NCBI RefSeq assembly: GCF_014705705.1
Contig: NZ_JACXLD010000002.1
Location: 310,001-374,000, forward strand
Origin: Spongiibacter pelagi
Lineage (GTDB): Bacteria; Pseudomonadota; Gammaproteobacteria; Pseudomonadales; Spongiibacteraceae
DNA length: 64,000 nt
Reading direction: 5' to 3'
In this document: positions 55,641-64,000 of the stretch, piece after piece
How positions within the stretch are numbered: position 1 is the first letter of the stretch
Layout of the letters: every line of letters starts with the position of its first letter
Position numbers and translations under genes: made by a program
The notes under the pieces: generated by a model
The model's database searches: none
Seen by the model: the letters and a program-made list of their open reading frames with translations, nothing else
Told to the model about the DNA's origin: nothing

Positions 55641-57602
55641 ATGAGTTATCAGGTACTGGCGCGAAAGTGGCGTCCTAAAACCTTTCGGGAAATGGCCGGG
55701 CAGGGACATGTGCTCAAAGCGTTAATTAATGCGCTGGATCACGATCGCCTCCATCACGCCTACCTTTTTACCGGCACCCGCGGTGTGGGCAAGACCACCA
55801 TTGCTCGTATTCTGGCGAAATGCCTTAACTGCGAAACCGGCGTCAGCTCTGAGCCTTGCGGCCAATGTCCGTCTTGTGTGGCGATTGCGGAAGGGCGCTT
55901 TGTCGATCTGATTGAAGTTGATGCTGCTTCGCGTACCAAGGTCGAAGACACCCGTGAACTGCTAGACAATGTTCAGTACGCACCCACCGCCGGGCGTTAC
56001 AAGGTTTACCTAATCGACGAAGTGCATATGCTCAGTAGCAGCAGTTTTAATGCACTGCTGAAAACCCTGGAAGAGCCACCGCCACATGTGAAATTTTTGC
56101 TGGCGACCACCGATCCTCAGAAAATTCCCGCGACCATCCTGTCTCGCTGTTTGCAGTTCAGCCTGAAAAATCTCAGTGCGGAACGCATTGTCGACTACCT
56201 GAAAACCGTTCTTGAACAAGAAATGGTGGCCTACGACGAGCCCGCCTTGTGGCTGTTGGGTCGCGCTGCGGATGGCAGTATGCGCGATGCCTTGAGCTTG
56301 ACGGATCAGGCGATTGCTTTTGGCTCAGGTAAGCTTGGTGAATCCGATGTAGGCCAGATGCTGGGCACCATTGATCACGGTGCGGTTTACCGCTTGATTG
56401 AGGCGCTTGCCCAGCGCGACGGTGCGCAGTTATTGGCGATTGTTGCTGAGCTGGCCGAGTTGGGCGTAGATTTTGCGGCGGTTGCTACAGAATTACTGAC
56501 CGTGTTACACCGTTTGGCGATCGCCCAAACCGTACCCGAGGGGCTGGATAATAGCCTTGGCGATCGGGAACGCTTGCTAACATTAGCGGCCAGCCTTACG
56601 GGTGAGCAAGTTCAATTCTATTACCAAATGGCACTGAACGGACGCCGTGATCTTGGCTTGGCGCCGGATCTGCGAGCGGGCCTAGAAATGTTATTGTTGC
56701 GCATTCTGGCTTTTTGTCCGCAAGGCGTACTGACGCCACCGCAGGAACCCATTCATGCAGGGCAGGGGGCTGCCAGCCCCGCAAAAAAGCCGGTTAGTGC
56801 ACCGACTGTTGGTGCGCCGCCAGATCGTCCTCAAACCAATAACCCTGCTGCTGATGATGCTCGCGCCGCAGTGCTTGCTCAGTTTGATGCTAAACCTTCA
56901 AAGCTCGAACCTTCAAAGCATGAGCCTTCTGCGTCCGAGCAATTTGGGCGCGAGTCGCCATTAGCGGAGCCGTCTAGTGCGTCGATAACTTCGACCGCGA
57001 CACAGCAAACTCAATCGGTGGTCAGTGAGCCGGAGCGCGCAATAGAAAGTGCGCCCGCGCTAAATACTGCCTCTCCAGAACCGGTCTCTCCAGAACTGGC
57101 CCCTCCAGCATCAGTTGAAGCGAAGGCTATAGCACCTTCTGACGCTGAGGCTCCTTCTGAAGCTGCGGCGCCTTCTGAAGCTGAGGCGCCGGTGGAAAAA
57201 CTCGCCTATGCGCAGCTCACAACCATTACTTGGCGAGAACAGTTTTCCAGTTTTGCTCTGTCGGGTATGTTGGGTAGCGTGGCTAGCCACTGTCAGATTG
57301 CGAGCAAGGAAGATACCCAGCTTCGCTTTGTGATCAGCGAAAGCAACACCGGGCTGCTCAACGATCAGCACCCGCTTAAGCTGGCTGAACAGCTTGGCGA
57401 ATACTTTGAGTTAGAGCTTAAAGTATTAATTGAAGTTGCTGATTTTAATGAGGAAACGCCTTTCGAATATGCGCGTAGACGGCAGCAAGAAAAGCTGGCC
57501 GAGTTGCGCAGCGATATAGAAAACAACCCGCAGGTAAAGCGACTGCTGGTAGAATTTGATGCCCATCTCGAGCTGGATTCCCTGCGGTTGGCGGAGTCTT
57601 GA
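55641..57602 (+). CDS. dnaX: DNA polymerase III subunits tau and gamma
   Basis: The clamp-loader ATPase. Full-length tau is 653 residues. The AAA+ domain has FTGTRGVGKTTIARI, the four-Cys zinc site CLNCETGVSSEPCGQCPSC, the Walker B LIDEVHMLS and the sensor/arginine segment TTDPQKIPATILSRC. After residue ~375 comes a low-complexity Pro/Ala/Ser/Glu linker with short repeats (PSEAEAP-like units near 57130-57190), then domain V, which binds the polymerase. At 56781-56789 the frame reads GCA AAA AAG, a programmed frameshift signal that should yield the shorter gamma subunit. Confidence 0.97.
   Translation: MSYQVLARKWRPKTFREMAGQGHVLKALINALDHDRLHHAYLFTGTRGVGKTTIARILAKCLNCETGVSSEPCGQCPSCVAIAEGRFVDLIEVDAASRTKVEDTRELLDNVQYAPTAGRYKVYLIDEVHMLSSSSFNALLKTLEEPPPHVKFLLATTDPQKIPATILSRCLQFSLKNLSAERIVDYLKTVLEQEMVAYDEPALWLLGRAADGSMRDALSLTDQAIAFGSGKLGESDVGQMLGTIDHGAVYRLIEALAQRDGAQLLAIVAELAELGVDFAAVATELLTVLHRLAIAQTVPEGLDNSLGDRERLLTLAASLTGEQVQFYYQMALNGRRDLGLAPDLRAGLEMLLLRILAFCPQGVLTPPQEPIHAGQGAASPAKKPVSAPTVGAPPDRPQTNNPAADDARAAVLAQFDAKPSKLEPSKHEPSASEQFGRESPLAEPSSASITSTATQQTQSVVSEPERAIESAPALNTASPEPVSPELAPPASVEAKAIAPSDAEAPSEAAAPSEAEAPVEKLAYAQLTTITWREQFSSFALSGMLGSVASHCQIASKEDTQLRFVISESNTGLLNDQHPLKLAEQLGEYFELELKVLIEVADFNEETPFEYARRRQQEKLAELRSDIENNPQVKRLLVEFDAHLELDSLRLAES
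56783..56817 (+). promoter_or_regulatory. Programmed -1 frameshift site in dnaX
   Basis: The slippery heptamer A AAA AAG (56783-56789) is in the exact dnaX frame. After a -1 slip the ribosome reads GCC GGT TAG and stops at 56797, giving a gamma product of about 385 residues. A stem follows after a seven-base gap: GTGCACC (56797-56803) with GGTGCGC (56811-56817), one wobble, seven-base loop. A purine-rich AGGGGG is upstream at 56764-56769, like the E. coli Shine-Dalgarno-type stimulator. Confidence 0.85.
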
Positions 57603-57611
57603 GGAACAAAT

Positions 57612-57935
57612 ATGAAAGCAGATTTGAATGATTTAATGAAAAAAGCGGCTGAGATGCAGGAAAAAATGCAGAAGGCGCAAGAGGAACTGGCCAATAAAGA
57701 AGTGACGGGTGAAGCCGGTGCCGGTTTGGTGAAAGTCATCATGACCGGGCGCCATGATGTGCGTCGGGTCACTATTGATCCCAGCTTGCTGAGCGAAGAC
57801 AAGGAAATGTTGGAAGACCTGTTGGCAGCAGCGGTAAACGATGCGGTGCGTCGGGTTGAAGCCAATAACAAGGATCAATTGGGCGGAATGTTGTCGGGCA
57901 TGGGTATGCCGGGCGGCTTCAAAATGCCGTTTTAA
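57612..57935 (+). CDS. ybaB: YbaB/EbfC-family nucleoid-associated protein
   Basis: A 107-residue dimeric DNA-binding protein. The N-terminal helix [23 protein letters not shown], the central [29 protein letters not shown] and the Gly/Met-rich tail are family landmarks. It lies between dnaX and recR as in nearly all gammaproteobacteria, 9 bases after dnaX. Confidence 0.96.
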   Translation: MKADLNDLMKKAAEMQEKMQKAQEELANKEVTGEAGAGLVKVIMTGRHDVRRVTIDPSLLSEDKEMLEDLLAAAVNDAVRRVEANNKDQLGGMLSGMGMPGGFKMPF

Positions 57936-57974
57936 TTCAATATCTCCAATTCCTGTATCCAAGCGATCAATGGT

Positions 57975-58577
57975 ATGAGCCAGTTTAGTCCCCTGATTGA
58001 CGAGTTGATTGAGGCACTTCGGTGCTTGCCGGGTGTTGGCCCCAAATCCGCTCAGCGCATGACCTTTCAACTGCTTGAACGCAATCGACCCGGTGCCCAG
58101 CGTTTGGCCTCAGTATTGGCCAGAGCAGCGGAACAAGTGGGCCACTGTAGAAGTTGCCGTACTCTGACCGAACGAGAAGAGTGCCCCATTTGCGCCGATT
58201 CCAGGCGCGACCAGCAAACCATCTGTGTGGTGGAGTCGCCCGCTGATGTGTTGGCTTTTGAACAGGGCGGCGATTATCGGGGTTTGTATTTTGTTTTGAT
58301 GGGCCGCCTTTCTCCCATTGACGGTATCGGGCCGGAAGATATTGGCGTTGATCTGCTGGTGGAGCGCGTGAAAGCCTTGGGAGTGAGTGAACTCATTCTG
58401 GCAACCAACCCCACTGTTGAGGGGGAGGCCACCGCCTATTTCATTAGCGAACAAATGCGCCGCCTAGGGGTGCCGGTGAGCCGTATTGCTCATGGTGTCC
58501 CCCTTGGTGGTGAGTTGGAATATGTGGACAGTGGCACGTTAGCCCACGCATTAAAGGGACGGCAGCGTTTTGAGTAA
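57975..58577 (+). CDS. recR: Recombination protein RecR
   Basis: A 200-residue RecFOR-pathway protein that loads RecA on gapped DNA. It has an HhH motif ([20 protein letters not shown]), the zinc finger [16 protein letters not shown] and a Toprim domain ([29 protein letters not shown]). Its last codons overlap rnd. Confidence 0.97.
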   Translation: MSQFSPLIDELIEALRCLPGVGPKSAQRMTFQLLERNRPGAQRLASVLARAAEQVGHCRSCRTLTEREECPICADSRRDQQTICVVESPADVLAFEQGGDYRGLYFVLMGRLSPIDGIGPEDIGVDLLVERVKALGVSELILATNPTVEGEATAYFISEQMRRLGVPVSRIAHGVPLGGELEYVDSGTLAHALKGRQRFE

Positions 58578-59718
58578 GCTGGTCGAATATCACTATATAG
58601 AAAGCAATGATGCCTTGGCGGCGATTTGCCAACGTTGGATAAACGTCGATTACCTTTCGATTGATACCGAATTTATTCGCCGCGATACCTTCTATCCCAT
58701 CGCGGGCCTGCTGCAATTGGGTGCCGAAGGCGAGTGTGCGCTCGTTGATCCTCTGACGATTACAGAATGGTCGCCGCTGATTGAATTGCTGACCGCACCT
58801 AATGTGATCAAATTGATTCACTCTTGCAGTGAGGATCTTGAGGTCTTTCAGCGCCTGCTGGGCTGCTTGCCTAAACCCTTATTAGATACTCAGATTGGTG
58901 CGGCGATGGCGGGCTGGGGCTTTGGCCTAAGCTACCAAAATCTGGTCTTGCATGGGCTGGGACTTTACGTTGATAAAGGTGAGACCTGCTCCGATTGGTT
59001 ACAGCGCCCGCTAACTGAAAGCCAGTGTGAATACGCCGCGCTGGATGTACTGTATTTACAGCGCATTGCACCAAAACTTTGCCAAGCCCTTGAGCAGCAG
59101 GGGCGATTTGGCTGGTGGCAGGAAGAGTGCGACCGTCTTATTAATCAGGCCGAAAATCCTGCGCCTTTAGCGGATTACTATCAGCGCATAAAAAATGAAT
59201 GGAAGTTGCGTCCTCGGCAGCGCCTGAGTTTGCAAATGTTGTGTGAGTGGCGCGAACACGAAGCTCGCCGCCGGGATATTCCGCGCGGACGTATTTTGAA
59301 AGATCAAATTTGTTTTGATATTGCCTTTCGTCAGCCTCGAGATGCGGGCTCTCTCTCGCGTATAAAAAATATTCCGCCAGCGGCGGTGCGCCGTGATGGT
59401 GAAACTATTTTGGCCTTGCTCGAGCAATCTCAAGCCGATGAACAAACGGGCTTGCCGGCAGTGAATACACCCTTGAATGGCCCCCAAAAAGGCCTGTTTA
59501 AAGATCTGCGCCAATTTGGTGAGCAGCGGGCGGAAGCCCTTGGCTTACCCGTTGAACTGCTAGTACGGAAACGTGATTTGGAGGCCTTGGTGCAGGAAAA
59601 AATCTTGCCTGCGGGCCTTTCGGGTTGGCGAAAGCCCGTGATGGGTGATGCCCTACTTGAGCGTATGCAGCAGGGGGCGGGTTCAGAGCGCGGCCTATTG
59701 GAGAATAATCAGCCATGA
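58570..59718 (+). CDS. rnd: Ribonuclease D
   Basis: A 3'-5' exoribonuclease that trims tRNA precursors. The DEDD residues are in [25 protein letters not shown] and the YAALDVLYL segment; an HRDC domain follows ([27 protein letters not shown]). Length of 382 is typical. The start is a TTG overlapping the recR stop by 8 bases; no better start is in frame. Confidence 0.94.
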   Translation: MSKLVEYHYIESNDALAAICQRWINVDYLSIDTEFIRRDTFYPIAGLLQLGAEGECALVDPLTITEWSPLIELLTAPNVIKLIHSCSEDLEVFQRLLGCLPKPLLDTQIGAAMAGWGFGLSYQNLVLHGLGLYVDKGETCSDWLQRPLTESQCEYAALDVLYLQRIAPKLCQALEQQGRFGWWQEECDRLINQAENPAPLADYYQRIKNEWKLRPRQRLSLQMLCEWREHEARRRDIPRGRILKDQICFDIAFRQPRDAGSLSRIKNIPPAAVRRDGETILALLEQSQADEQTGLPAVNTPLNGPQKGLFKDLRQFGEQRAEALGLPVELLVRKRDLEALVQEKILPAGLSGWRKPVMGDALLERMQQGAGSERGLLENNQP

Positions 59719-59987
59719 AACGCATTTGCAGTGTTTTTCGCAGCGCTTCCCATGAGGGGATGTACCTTTATGTGGATAAGGCTGAAGCGCTTACCCGTGT
59801 CCCCGAGCCATTATTAAAACGCTTTGGTCGCGCTGAACATGCCATGGTGTTGCTGCTTGATGCAGAGAAAAAACTGGCGCGTGCCGATGCCGCAAAGGTC
59901 TTAGAGGCGATTGCCGAGCAGGGTTTTTATCTGCAATTACCGCCTCAGGCAGAGGTGTTAAACCCTCGGGAAGATCGCCCAGAATGA
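59715..59987 (+). CDS. YcgL-domain protein
   Basis: A 90-residue YcgL-family protein: ICSVFRSASHEGMYLYVDKAEALTRVPEPLLKRFG is the conserved N-terminus and GFYLQLPP the C-terminal strand. Function is not established. It overlaps rnd by 4 bases and ycgN by 4 bases; the order rnd-ycgL-ycgN is widely conserved. Confidence 0.93.
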   Translation: MKRICSVFRSASHEGMYLYVDKAEALTRVPEPLLKRFGRAEHAMVLLLDAEKKLARADAAKVLEAIAEQGFYLQLPPQAEVLNPREDRPE

Positions 59988-60433
59988 CAGCGCAACCCCG
60001 GTTTTGGGAGCAAAAATCCCTGTCGGAAATGAGTGAGACCGAATGGGAGTCACTCTGCGATGGCTGCGGAAAATGTTGTTTGCATAAGCTGGAAGACGAA
60101 GATACCGGCAAGGTCTACTACACCAATATCGCCTGTCGATTACTGGATTTAAAAACCTGCCGTTGCAGTGATTATGCGAATCGCTTGGAGCAGGTACATG
60201 ACTGTGTGCAGCTCAAATCGGAAGACGTTGCCCACTTGGGTTGGCTGCCGGAAAGTTGCGCCTATCGCCGGGTTTCCGAAGGGCGAGGCTTAGAGAGCTG
60301 GCATCCGCTGATTTCCGGTGACAGTGTGTCAGTGTTGCGGGCCGGGCAGTCCATTAAAAAGCGCTGTGTCAGTGAACTTGAGGTCGGTGAAAATGAAGAT
60401 TATCAAGACTACATTGTGCGCTGGGTAAAATAA
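59984..60433 (+). CDS. YcgN-family cysteine cluster protein
   Basis: A 149-residue member of the UPF0153 cysteine-cluster family with CDGCGKCCLHKLEDEDTG, ACRLLDLKTCRCSDYANR and PESCAYRRVSEGRGLESWHPL. The Cys set probably binds zinc or an Fe-S cluster; the role is unknown. ATGA overlap with ycgL. Confidence 0.92.
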   Translation: MTAQPRFWEQKSLSEMSETEWESLCDGCGKCCLHKLEDEDTGKVYYTNIACRLLDLKTCRCSDYANRLEQVHDCVQLKSEDVAHLGWLPESCAYRRVSEGRGLESWHPLISGDSVSVLRAGQSIKKRCVSELEVGENEDYQDYIVRWVK

Positions 60434-60443
60434 GGAAAGATCG

Positions 60444-60809
60444 ATGAATCCCGAAGACGTGAAATTTGCCTGGCAAATTTATCTGGCCGTTGGTGGCGTA
60501 GCAGTATTGTTGTGGGCGCTATTAATCTGGAAGCTGAAAGTCACCGGTCTCAAAGTGCTGTTGATTCTGATGGCGGTTGCATTCCTGTTTACACCCGTCG
60601 CCCACCCAGATGTAGAGGGCTTGTTGGTACCGGGTAGTGTTGCCATGGTGATGCATTGGATGAGTCATGGTTTAAAAGAAACCGTGCCCATTTTACTGGT
60701 GATGGGGTTTGCCCAAATTGGCGCAATCGTGCTGAGCTTAGTATTTGTATTGCTGCGTCATCAGTGGTTGAAGAGACAGCCTGAAGTTTCGGCCACCGCC
60801 AATAACTAA
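60444..60809 (+). CDS. Small inner-membrane protein of unknown function
   Basis: A 121-residue protein with three or four hydrophobic helices (about 10-28, 35-50, 64-75 and 82-107) and short polar ends. No recognised domain. It follows ycgN by 10 bases, so it may be part of the rnd-ycgL-ycgN transcript. Its stop codon lies inside a palindrome that precedes moxR. Confidence 0.72.
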   Translation: MNPEDVKFAWQIYLAVGGVAVLLWALLIWKLKVTGLKVLLILMAVAFLFTPVAHPDVEGLLVPGSVAMVMHWMSHGLKETVPILLVMGFAQIGAIVLSLVFVLLRHQWLKRQPEVSATANN

Positions 60810-60824
60810 ACAGTGCTGTTTAGT
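60805..60824. repeat. 20-bp palindrome upstream of the MoxR gene
   Basis: ACTAAACAGTGCTGTTTAGT has perfect 9-bp arms and a two-base centre. The short centre suggests a protein operator, not an RNA hairpin. It includes the stop of the membrane protein gene and is about 86 bases before the MoxR ATG. Confidence 0.5.
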
Positions 60825-60909
60825 CAGCTCTGCCATTAGCGTATACTTGCGCACTAGCTAATTTTGAATGTCTGGGTGTGATTGCTCCCAAATTTACAGG
60901 TCGAGAACA

Positions 60910-61755
60910 ATGAAATTTACTGGAACCGAATCCTACGTCGCTACCGAAGACTTGAGCATGGCAGTGAATGCCGCGGTGACCTTGCAGCGTCCGCTGCTGA
61001 TTAAAGGCGAGCCGGGCACAGGTAAAACCCTGTTGGCTGAGCAAGTGGCCTCCGCCATGGGGAAAAAACTGATCCAGTGGCACATCAAGTCCACGACCAA
61101 AGCCCAACAAGGCTTGTACGAATACGATGCCGTGTCGCGTCTGCGCGATTCACAGTTGGGTGATGACAAGGTTCACGATATTGCCAACTACATCAAGCGC
61201 GGCAAGCTCTGGGAAGCCTTTGCGGCGGATGAGCAAGTGGTATTGCTAATCGACGAGATTGATAAGGCTGATATTGAGTTCCCGAACGACCTCTTGGTCG
61301 AATTGGATCGTATGGAGTTCTTTGTTTACGAGACTGGCGAAACCATACGCGCGAAACATCGCCCAATTATCATCATTACCAGTAACAACGAAAAAGAACT
61401 GCCAGACGCCTTTTTGCGTCGTTGCTTCTTCCACTTCATCAATTTCCCTGATCGCGCCACCATGCAGGAAATTGTGGACGTGCATTACCCGAATATTGCC
61501 AAAGAGTTGGTGCAGGAAGCGCTGGAAGTGTTTTTTGAAGTGAGACAAATTCCCGGTCTTAAGAAAAAACCTTCAACTTCTGAGCTGATTGATTGGCTGA
61601 AACTGCTGATGGCGGATGAAATTCCCGACGAGATTTTCAAAAACCGCGATGCCAGCAAAGCCATTCCGCCACTGTATGGCGCGCTGTTGAAAAACGAGCA
61701 GGACGTTCAACTATTGGAACGTCTGGCGTTTATGCACCGTCGGGAAAGCCGTTAA
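60910..61755 (+). CDS. MoxR-family AAA+ ATPase
   Basis: A 281-residue MoxR-type ATPase: Walker A KGEPGTGKTLLAEQ, Walker B VVLLIDEIDKADIEFPNDLLVELDRMEF, sensor 1 IIITSNNEKELPDAFLRRC. MoxR ATPases work with von Willebrand factor A proteins, and such a gene follows after 3 bases. Their joint target (a chaperone or metal-insertion role) is unknown. The ATG at 60910 fits the family start MKFTGTESYVAT; an upstream ATG at 60868 is in frame but less likely. Confidence 0.93.
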   Translation: MKFTGTESYVATEDLSMAVNAAVTLQRPLLIKGEPGTGKTLLAEQVASAMGKKLIQWHIKSTTKAQQGLYEYDAVSRLRDSQLGDDKVHDIANYIKRGKLWEAFAADEQVVLLIDEIDKADIEFPNDLLVELDRMEFFVYETGETIRAKHRPIIIITSNNEKELPDAFLRRCFFHFINFPDRATMQEIVDVHYPNIAKELVQEALEVFFEVRQIPGLKKKPSTSELIDWLKLLMADEIPDEIFKNRDASKAIPPLYGALLKNEQDVQLLERLAFMHRRESR

Positions 61756-61758
61756 TCC

Positions 61759-62934
61759 ATGTTGGTTCAATTCTTCTACGGGCTGCGCAACACCGGCGTG
61801 CCGGTGACCATTCGCGAGCTGTTGGATTTGCTCGCCGGACTCGAGGCGCGTTTGGCGTTTCTCGATCCGGATGAGTTTTACCAGCTGGCTCGGGTCTGCA
61901 TGGTCAAGGATGAAAAATACTACGACCGTTTTGATAAAGCCTTTGCCGCTTACTTTAGTGAGCTGGAAAGTCTGGACGATGTGATTGAGGCATTGATCCC
62001 CGATGATTGGCTGCGCACTGAGTTTTTGAAGCAACTCAGCGATGAGGAAAAAGCCAAAATCGAATCGCTCGGTGGGCTGGATAAGCTGATCGAAGAGTTT
62101 AAAAAGCGCTTGGAAGAACAGAAAGAGCGCCATGCCGGTGGCAATAAATGGATCGGCACTGGCGGCACCTCGCCCTTTGGTCACAGTGGTTATAACCCGG
62201 AAGGGATTCGTATCGGCGGTGAAAGCCGCAATAAGAAAGCGGTGAAGGTCTGGGAACAGCGCCAGTATCGCGATCTCGATGACGGTATCGAGCTGGGTAC
62301 GCGCAATATTAAAGTGGCGCTGCGTCGCTTGAGAAAATTTGCTCGCACCGGCGCGACCGAAGAGCTGGATATTGACGATACCATTGCCTCAACCGCGCGT
62401 AACGCCGGTCTGCTTGATCTGAAAATGGTGCCCGAACGCCACAATGCGGTGAAGGTGTTGCTGTTTTTTGATATTGGCGGTTCGATGGATCCCCACGTTA
62501 AAACCTGTGAAGAACTCTTTTCTGCGGCCAGCAGTGAGTTCAAGCACATGGAGTATTTTTACTTCCACAACTTCATTTATGAGTCAGTGTGGAAAAACAA
62601 TATTCGCCGCCACAATGAGCGCACGCCATTGGCGGACATTCTGCATAAATACAGCGCTGACTATAAAGTGATCTTTGTTGGTGATGCCTCCATGTCGCCC
62701 TATGAGATTGTTCAGGCCGGTGGCAGTGTCGAACACTGGAACGAAGAGCCGGGCATTTTTTGGATGCGTCAGATCTTAGAAACCTTCAATAAAGTAGTGT
62801 GGATTAATCCGGTATCTCCCCAGGAGTGGGGCTGGACTCAATCTATTCGCATGGTTGAAGAGATCATGGAAGGGGAAATGTACCCGCTGACGCTTGCTGG
62901 CCTAGAAGGTGCGATGGGAGCATTGGCTAAGTAA
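61759..62934 (+). CDS. VWA-domain protein, CoxE-like partner of MoxR
   Basis: A 391-residue protein with a VWA domain in its second half. The MIDAS metal site is Asp238-Ile-Gly-Gly-Ser242 in FFDIGGSMDPHV. The N-terminal half is helical and charged, ending in a Gly-rich stretch (GGNKWIGTGGTSPFGHSGYNPEG). The C-terminal WINPVSPQEWGWTQSIRMV segment is typical of this subfamily. It is the second gene of the MoxR-VWA pair and stops 6 bases before the convergent truC. Confidence 0.9.
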   Translation: MLVQFFYGLRNTGVPVTIRELLDLLAGLEARLAFLDPDEFYQLARVCMVKDEKYYDRFDKAFAAYFSELESLDDVIEALIPDDWLRTEFLKQLSDEEKAKIESLGGLDKLIEEFKKRLEEQKERHAGGNKWIGTGGTSPFGHSGYNPEGIRIGGESRNKKAVKVWEQRQYRDLDDGIELGTRNIKVALRRLRKFARTGATEELDIDDTIASTARNAGLLDLKMVPERHNAVKVLLFFDIGGSMDPHVKTCEELFSAASSEFKHMEYFYFHNFIYESVWKNNIRRHNERTPLADILHKYSADYKVIFVGDASMSPYEIVQAGGSVEHWNEEPGIFWMRQILETFNKVVWINPVSPQEWGWTQSIRMVEEIMEGEMYPLTLAGLEGAMGALAK

Positions 62935-62940
62935 GCCGAG

Positions 62941-63789
62941 TCACTTTTCCGGGTGGAATGTCTTTTCCACCCGATCCTGCCAATCAAAACGTTTCAATAA
63001 CTGATAAAAACAATCATCCAGTGGCGCGTTGATGATCATACTTGCGCCAGTGATTGGGTGATCAAACTTCAGTTGCTGGGCGTGAAGCAGTAGCCTCGGG
63101 CAGTTCAGCTCGGTCGCAAAATAGCGATTGTGTCGCCCACGGCCGTGTTTGGCATCGCCAATAATCGGGTGTGAAATATGCTTTAAATGGCGCCGGATTT
63201 GATGGCGGCGACCGGTTTCTGGTTCTACCTCAACCAGCGAATAGCGCGATTGCGGATAGGTTTCAATTTCCACATCTAATACGGTTTTCGCCAAACAGCG
63301 GTAATGGCTAATGGCGTCTTGGGCGGGTGCGTCCTCTTGCCGCTTTATTCGGCTGTCGGGGTCCTCGCGCAGGGCGTGGTCTATCGTTCCCTGATCCGGG
63401 CAGTGGCCGCGTACAACGGCTAAATAGGTTTTGCTGAGCTGATGCTGCCGAAACGCTTCGCCCATCTTAGAGGCCGTGTCTTTATCCAAAGCAAATAACA
63501 ATACGCCGGAGGTGGGTTTGTCGAGCCGGTGGGCGGGATAAACACGTTGGCCAATTTGATCGCGCAACAACTGAATTGCAAAGCGGGTTTCGTGGCGGTC
63601 AATTGGGCTGCGGTGAACTAATAGACCGCTGGGTTTATTAATCGCAATCAGTGAGTCGTCACGGTAAAGAATCTCTAACGATTCGGTTTCGACCAAGGTA
63701 TTTCTATTGTGTTCTTCCGTGCCCCCATCTTTGGCGATAGTGGTCTCTGAGGACAGGATGGAAGGCCTTTCAGATGAAGAGTTTGTCAT
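62941..63789 (-). CDS. truC: tRNA pseudouridine(65) synthase TruC
   Basis: A RluA-family pseudouridine synthase of 282 residues. The catalytic Asp is in YPAHRLDKPTSGVLLFA, preceded by IAINKPSGLLVHRSP and followed by ETGRRHQIRRHLKHISHPIIGDAKHGRGRHNRYF, the TruC pattern. About 35 residues before the conserved LEILYRDDSL are Ser/Glu-rich and may be non-native; a later start is possible. Confidence 0.9.
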   Translation of the reverse strand: MTNSSSERPSILSSETTIAKDGGTEEHNRNTLVETESLEILYRDDSLIAINKPSGLLVHRSPIDRHETRFAIQLLRDQIGQRVYPAHRLDKPTSGVLLFALDKDTASKMGEAFRQHQLSKTYLAVVRGHCPDQGTIDHALREDPDSRIKRQEDAPAQDAISHYRCLAKTVLDVEIETYPQSRYSLVEVEPETGRRHQIRRHLKHISHPIIGDAKHGRGRHNRYFATELNCPRLLLHAQQLKFDHPITGASMIINAPLDDCFYQLLKRFDWQDRVEKTFHPEK

Positions 63790-63933
63790 CTTTGCGTCTA
63801 AATCTTGTTCGAAAAATCAGGCTGGTGTTAGATTGTTCCTATTATGGCTTATTCCGAATAAGTTTGGCCGGTTTTACAGAAGATCGCGTCTGAAATCTAA
63901 GCATACGCAGATAAGATAATTGAGGTTGTGTAC

Positions 63934-64000
63934 GTGTTGCGTTTGGCTTGTACTCCAGTTGATATGACATTTTTTGAGCGCGCTCCCTTTGTCTATGTGG
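63934..64000 (+). CDS. Start of a gene cut by the right window edge (possibly SRPBCC-fold)
   Basis: A GTG at 63934 with GAGG 8 bases upstream opens a frame that runs to the window end (22 complete codons, beginning (M)LRLACTPVDMTFFERAPFVY). The ...TPVDxxFFxxAPF pattern recalls the N-terminus of some SRPBCC (START-like) proteins, but this is too short to be sure. It is divergent from truC, sharing a 144-base intergenic region. Confidence 0.4.
   Translation, partial: MLRLACTPVDMTFFERAPFVYV

Overview
The window is a stretch of chromosome from a gammaproteobacterium of moderate GC content. The gene set (fdxA-mutS-recA, hrpA, gltX-tRNA-Ala, ffs-dnaX-ybaB-recR-rnd, mlaA, an HsbR/HsbA-like pair, a PHA-granule-region protein) fits a marine relative of Pseudomonas, for example the Cellvibrionales/Spongiibacteraceae. 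That placement is inference from gene content, not a phylogeny. No rRNA operon, CRISPR array, insertion sequence or phage gene was seen. The left edge cuts a jetC gene and the right edge cuts a new gene after its first ~22 codons.

Layout. 1-4.75 kb: the 3' part of a Wadjet anti-plasmid operon (jetC partial, jetD), ending in a terminator and a short repeat-bearing junction. 4.8-9.4 kb: an unrecognised lipoprotein, a YbfF-like esterase convergent with a GMC oxidoreductase, a SpoU-family RNA methyltransferase and ferredoxin fdxA. 9.6-13.5 kb: mutS divergent from recA, which has a LexA box on its promoter. 13.6-24.5 kb, all on the minus strand: pilU followed by a complete-looking Tad/Flp pilus operon (flp, tadV, tadE-like, rcpC, rcpA, tadA, tadB, tadC, tadD, a DUF3613-like protein, tadG-like) with no tadZ. 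Its far side abuts recX, so the Tad operon and pilU lie between recA and recX, which are usually adjacent.

25-31.8 kb: a Spy-like periplasmic protein, an M16C (PreP-type) peptidase, a glutaminyl cyclase and mnmC. 31.8-37.6 kb: a tightly overlapped oligopeptide ABC transporter operon (binding protein, two permeases, two ATPases) whose second permease carries an extra fibronectin-III-like periplasmic domain. Then fadD and the large helicase hrpA. 43.5-45.6 kb: an hvfABC-type cluster, with a Cys-rich EGKCG-repeat precursor, an MNIO (DUF692) oxidase and a DUF2063 partner, i.e. a RiPP system expected to make a modified copper-binding peptide. This is the most interesting system in the window.

45.7-52.7 kb: mlaA, a receiver-PP2C regulator with its STAS partner, a TerB-like protein, transaldolase, dusA, gltX and tRNA-Ala(GGC). 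52.8-64 kb: a PHA-region protein, a DegP/MucD-type protease, a DUF4136 lipoprotein, 4.5S RNA, dnaX (with a convincing E. coli-like -1 frameshift site), ybaB, recR, rnd, ycgL, ycgN, a small membrane protein, a MoxR/VWA pair, truC and the start of a last gene. Gene ends are supported by stop codons. Where an alternative start with a better ribosome binding site or family fit exists, that start is used and explained.
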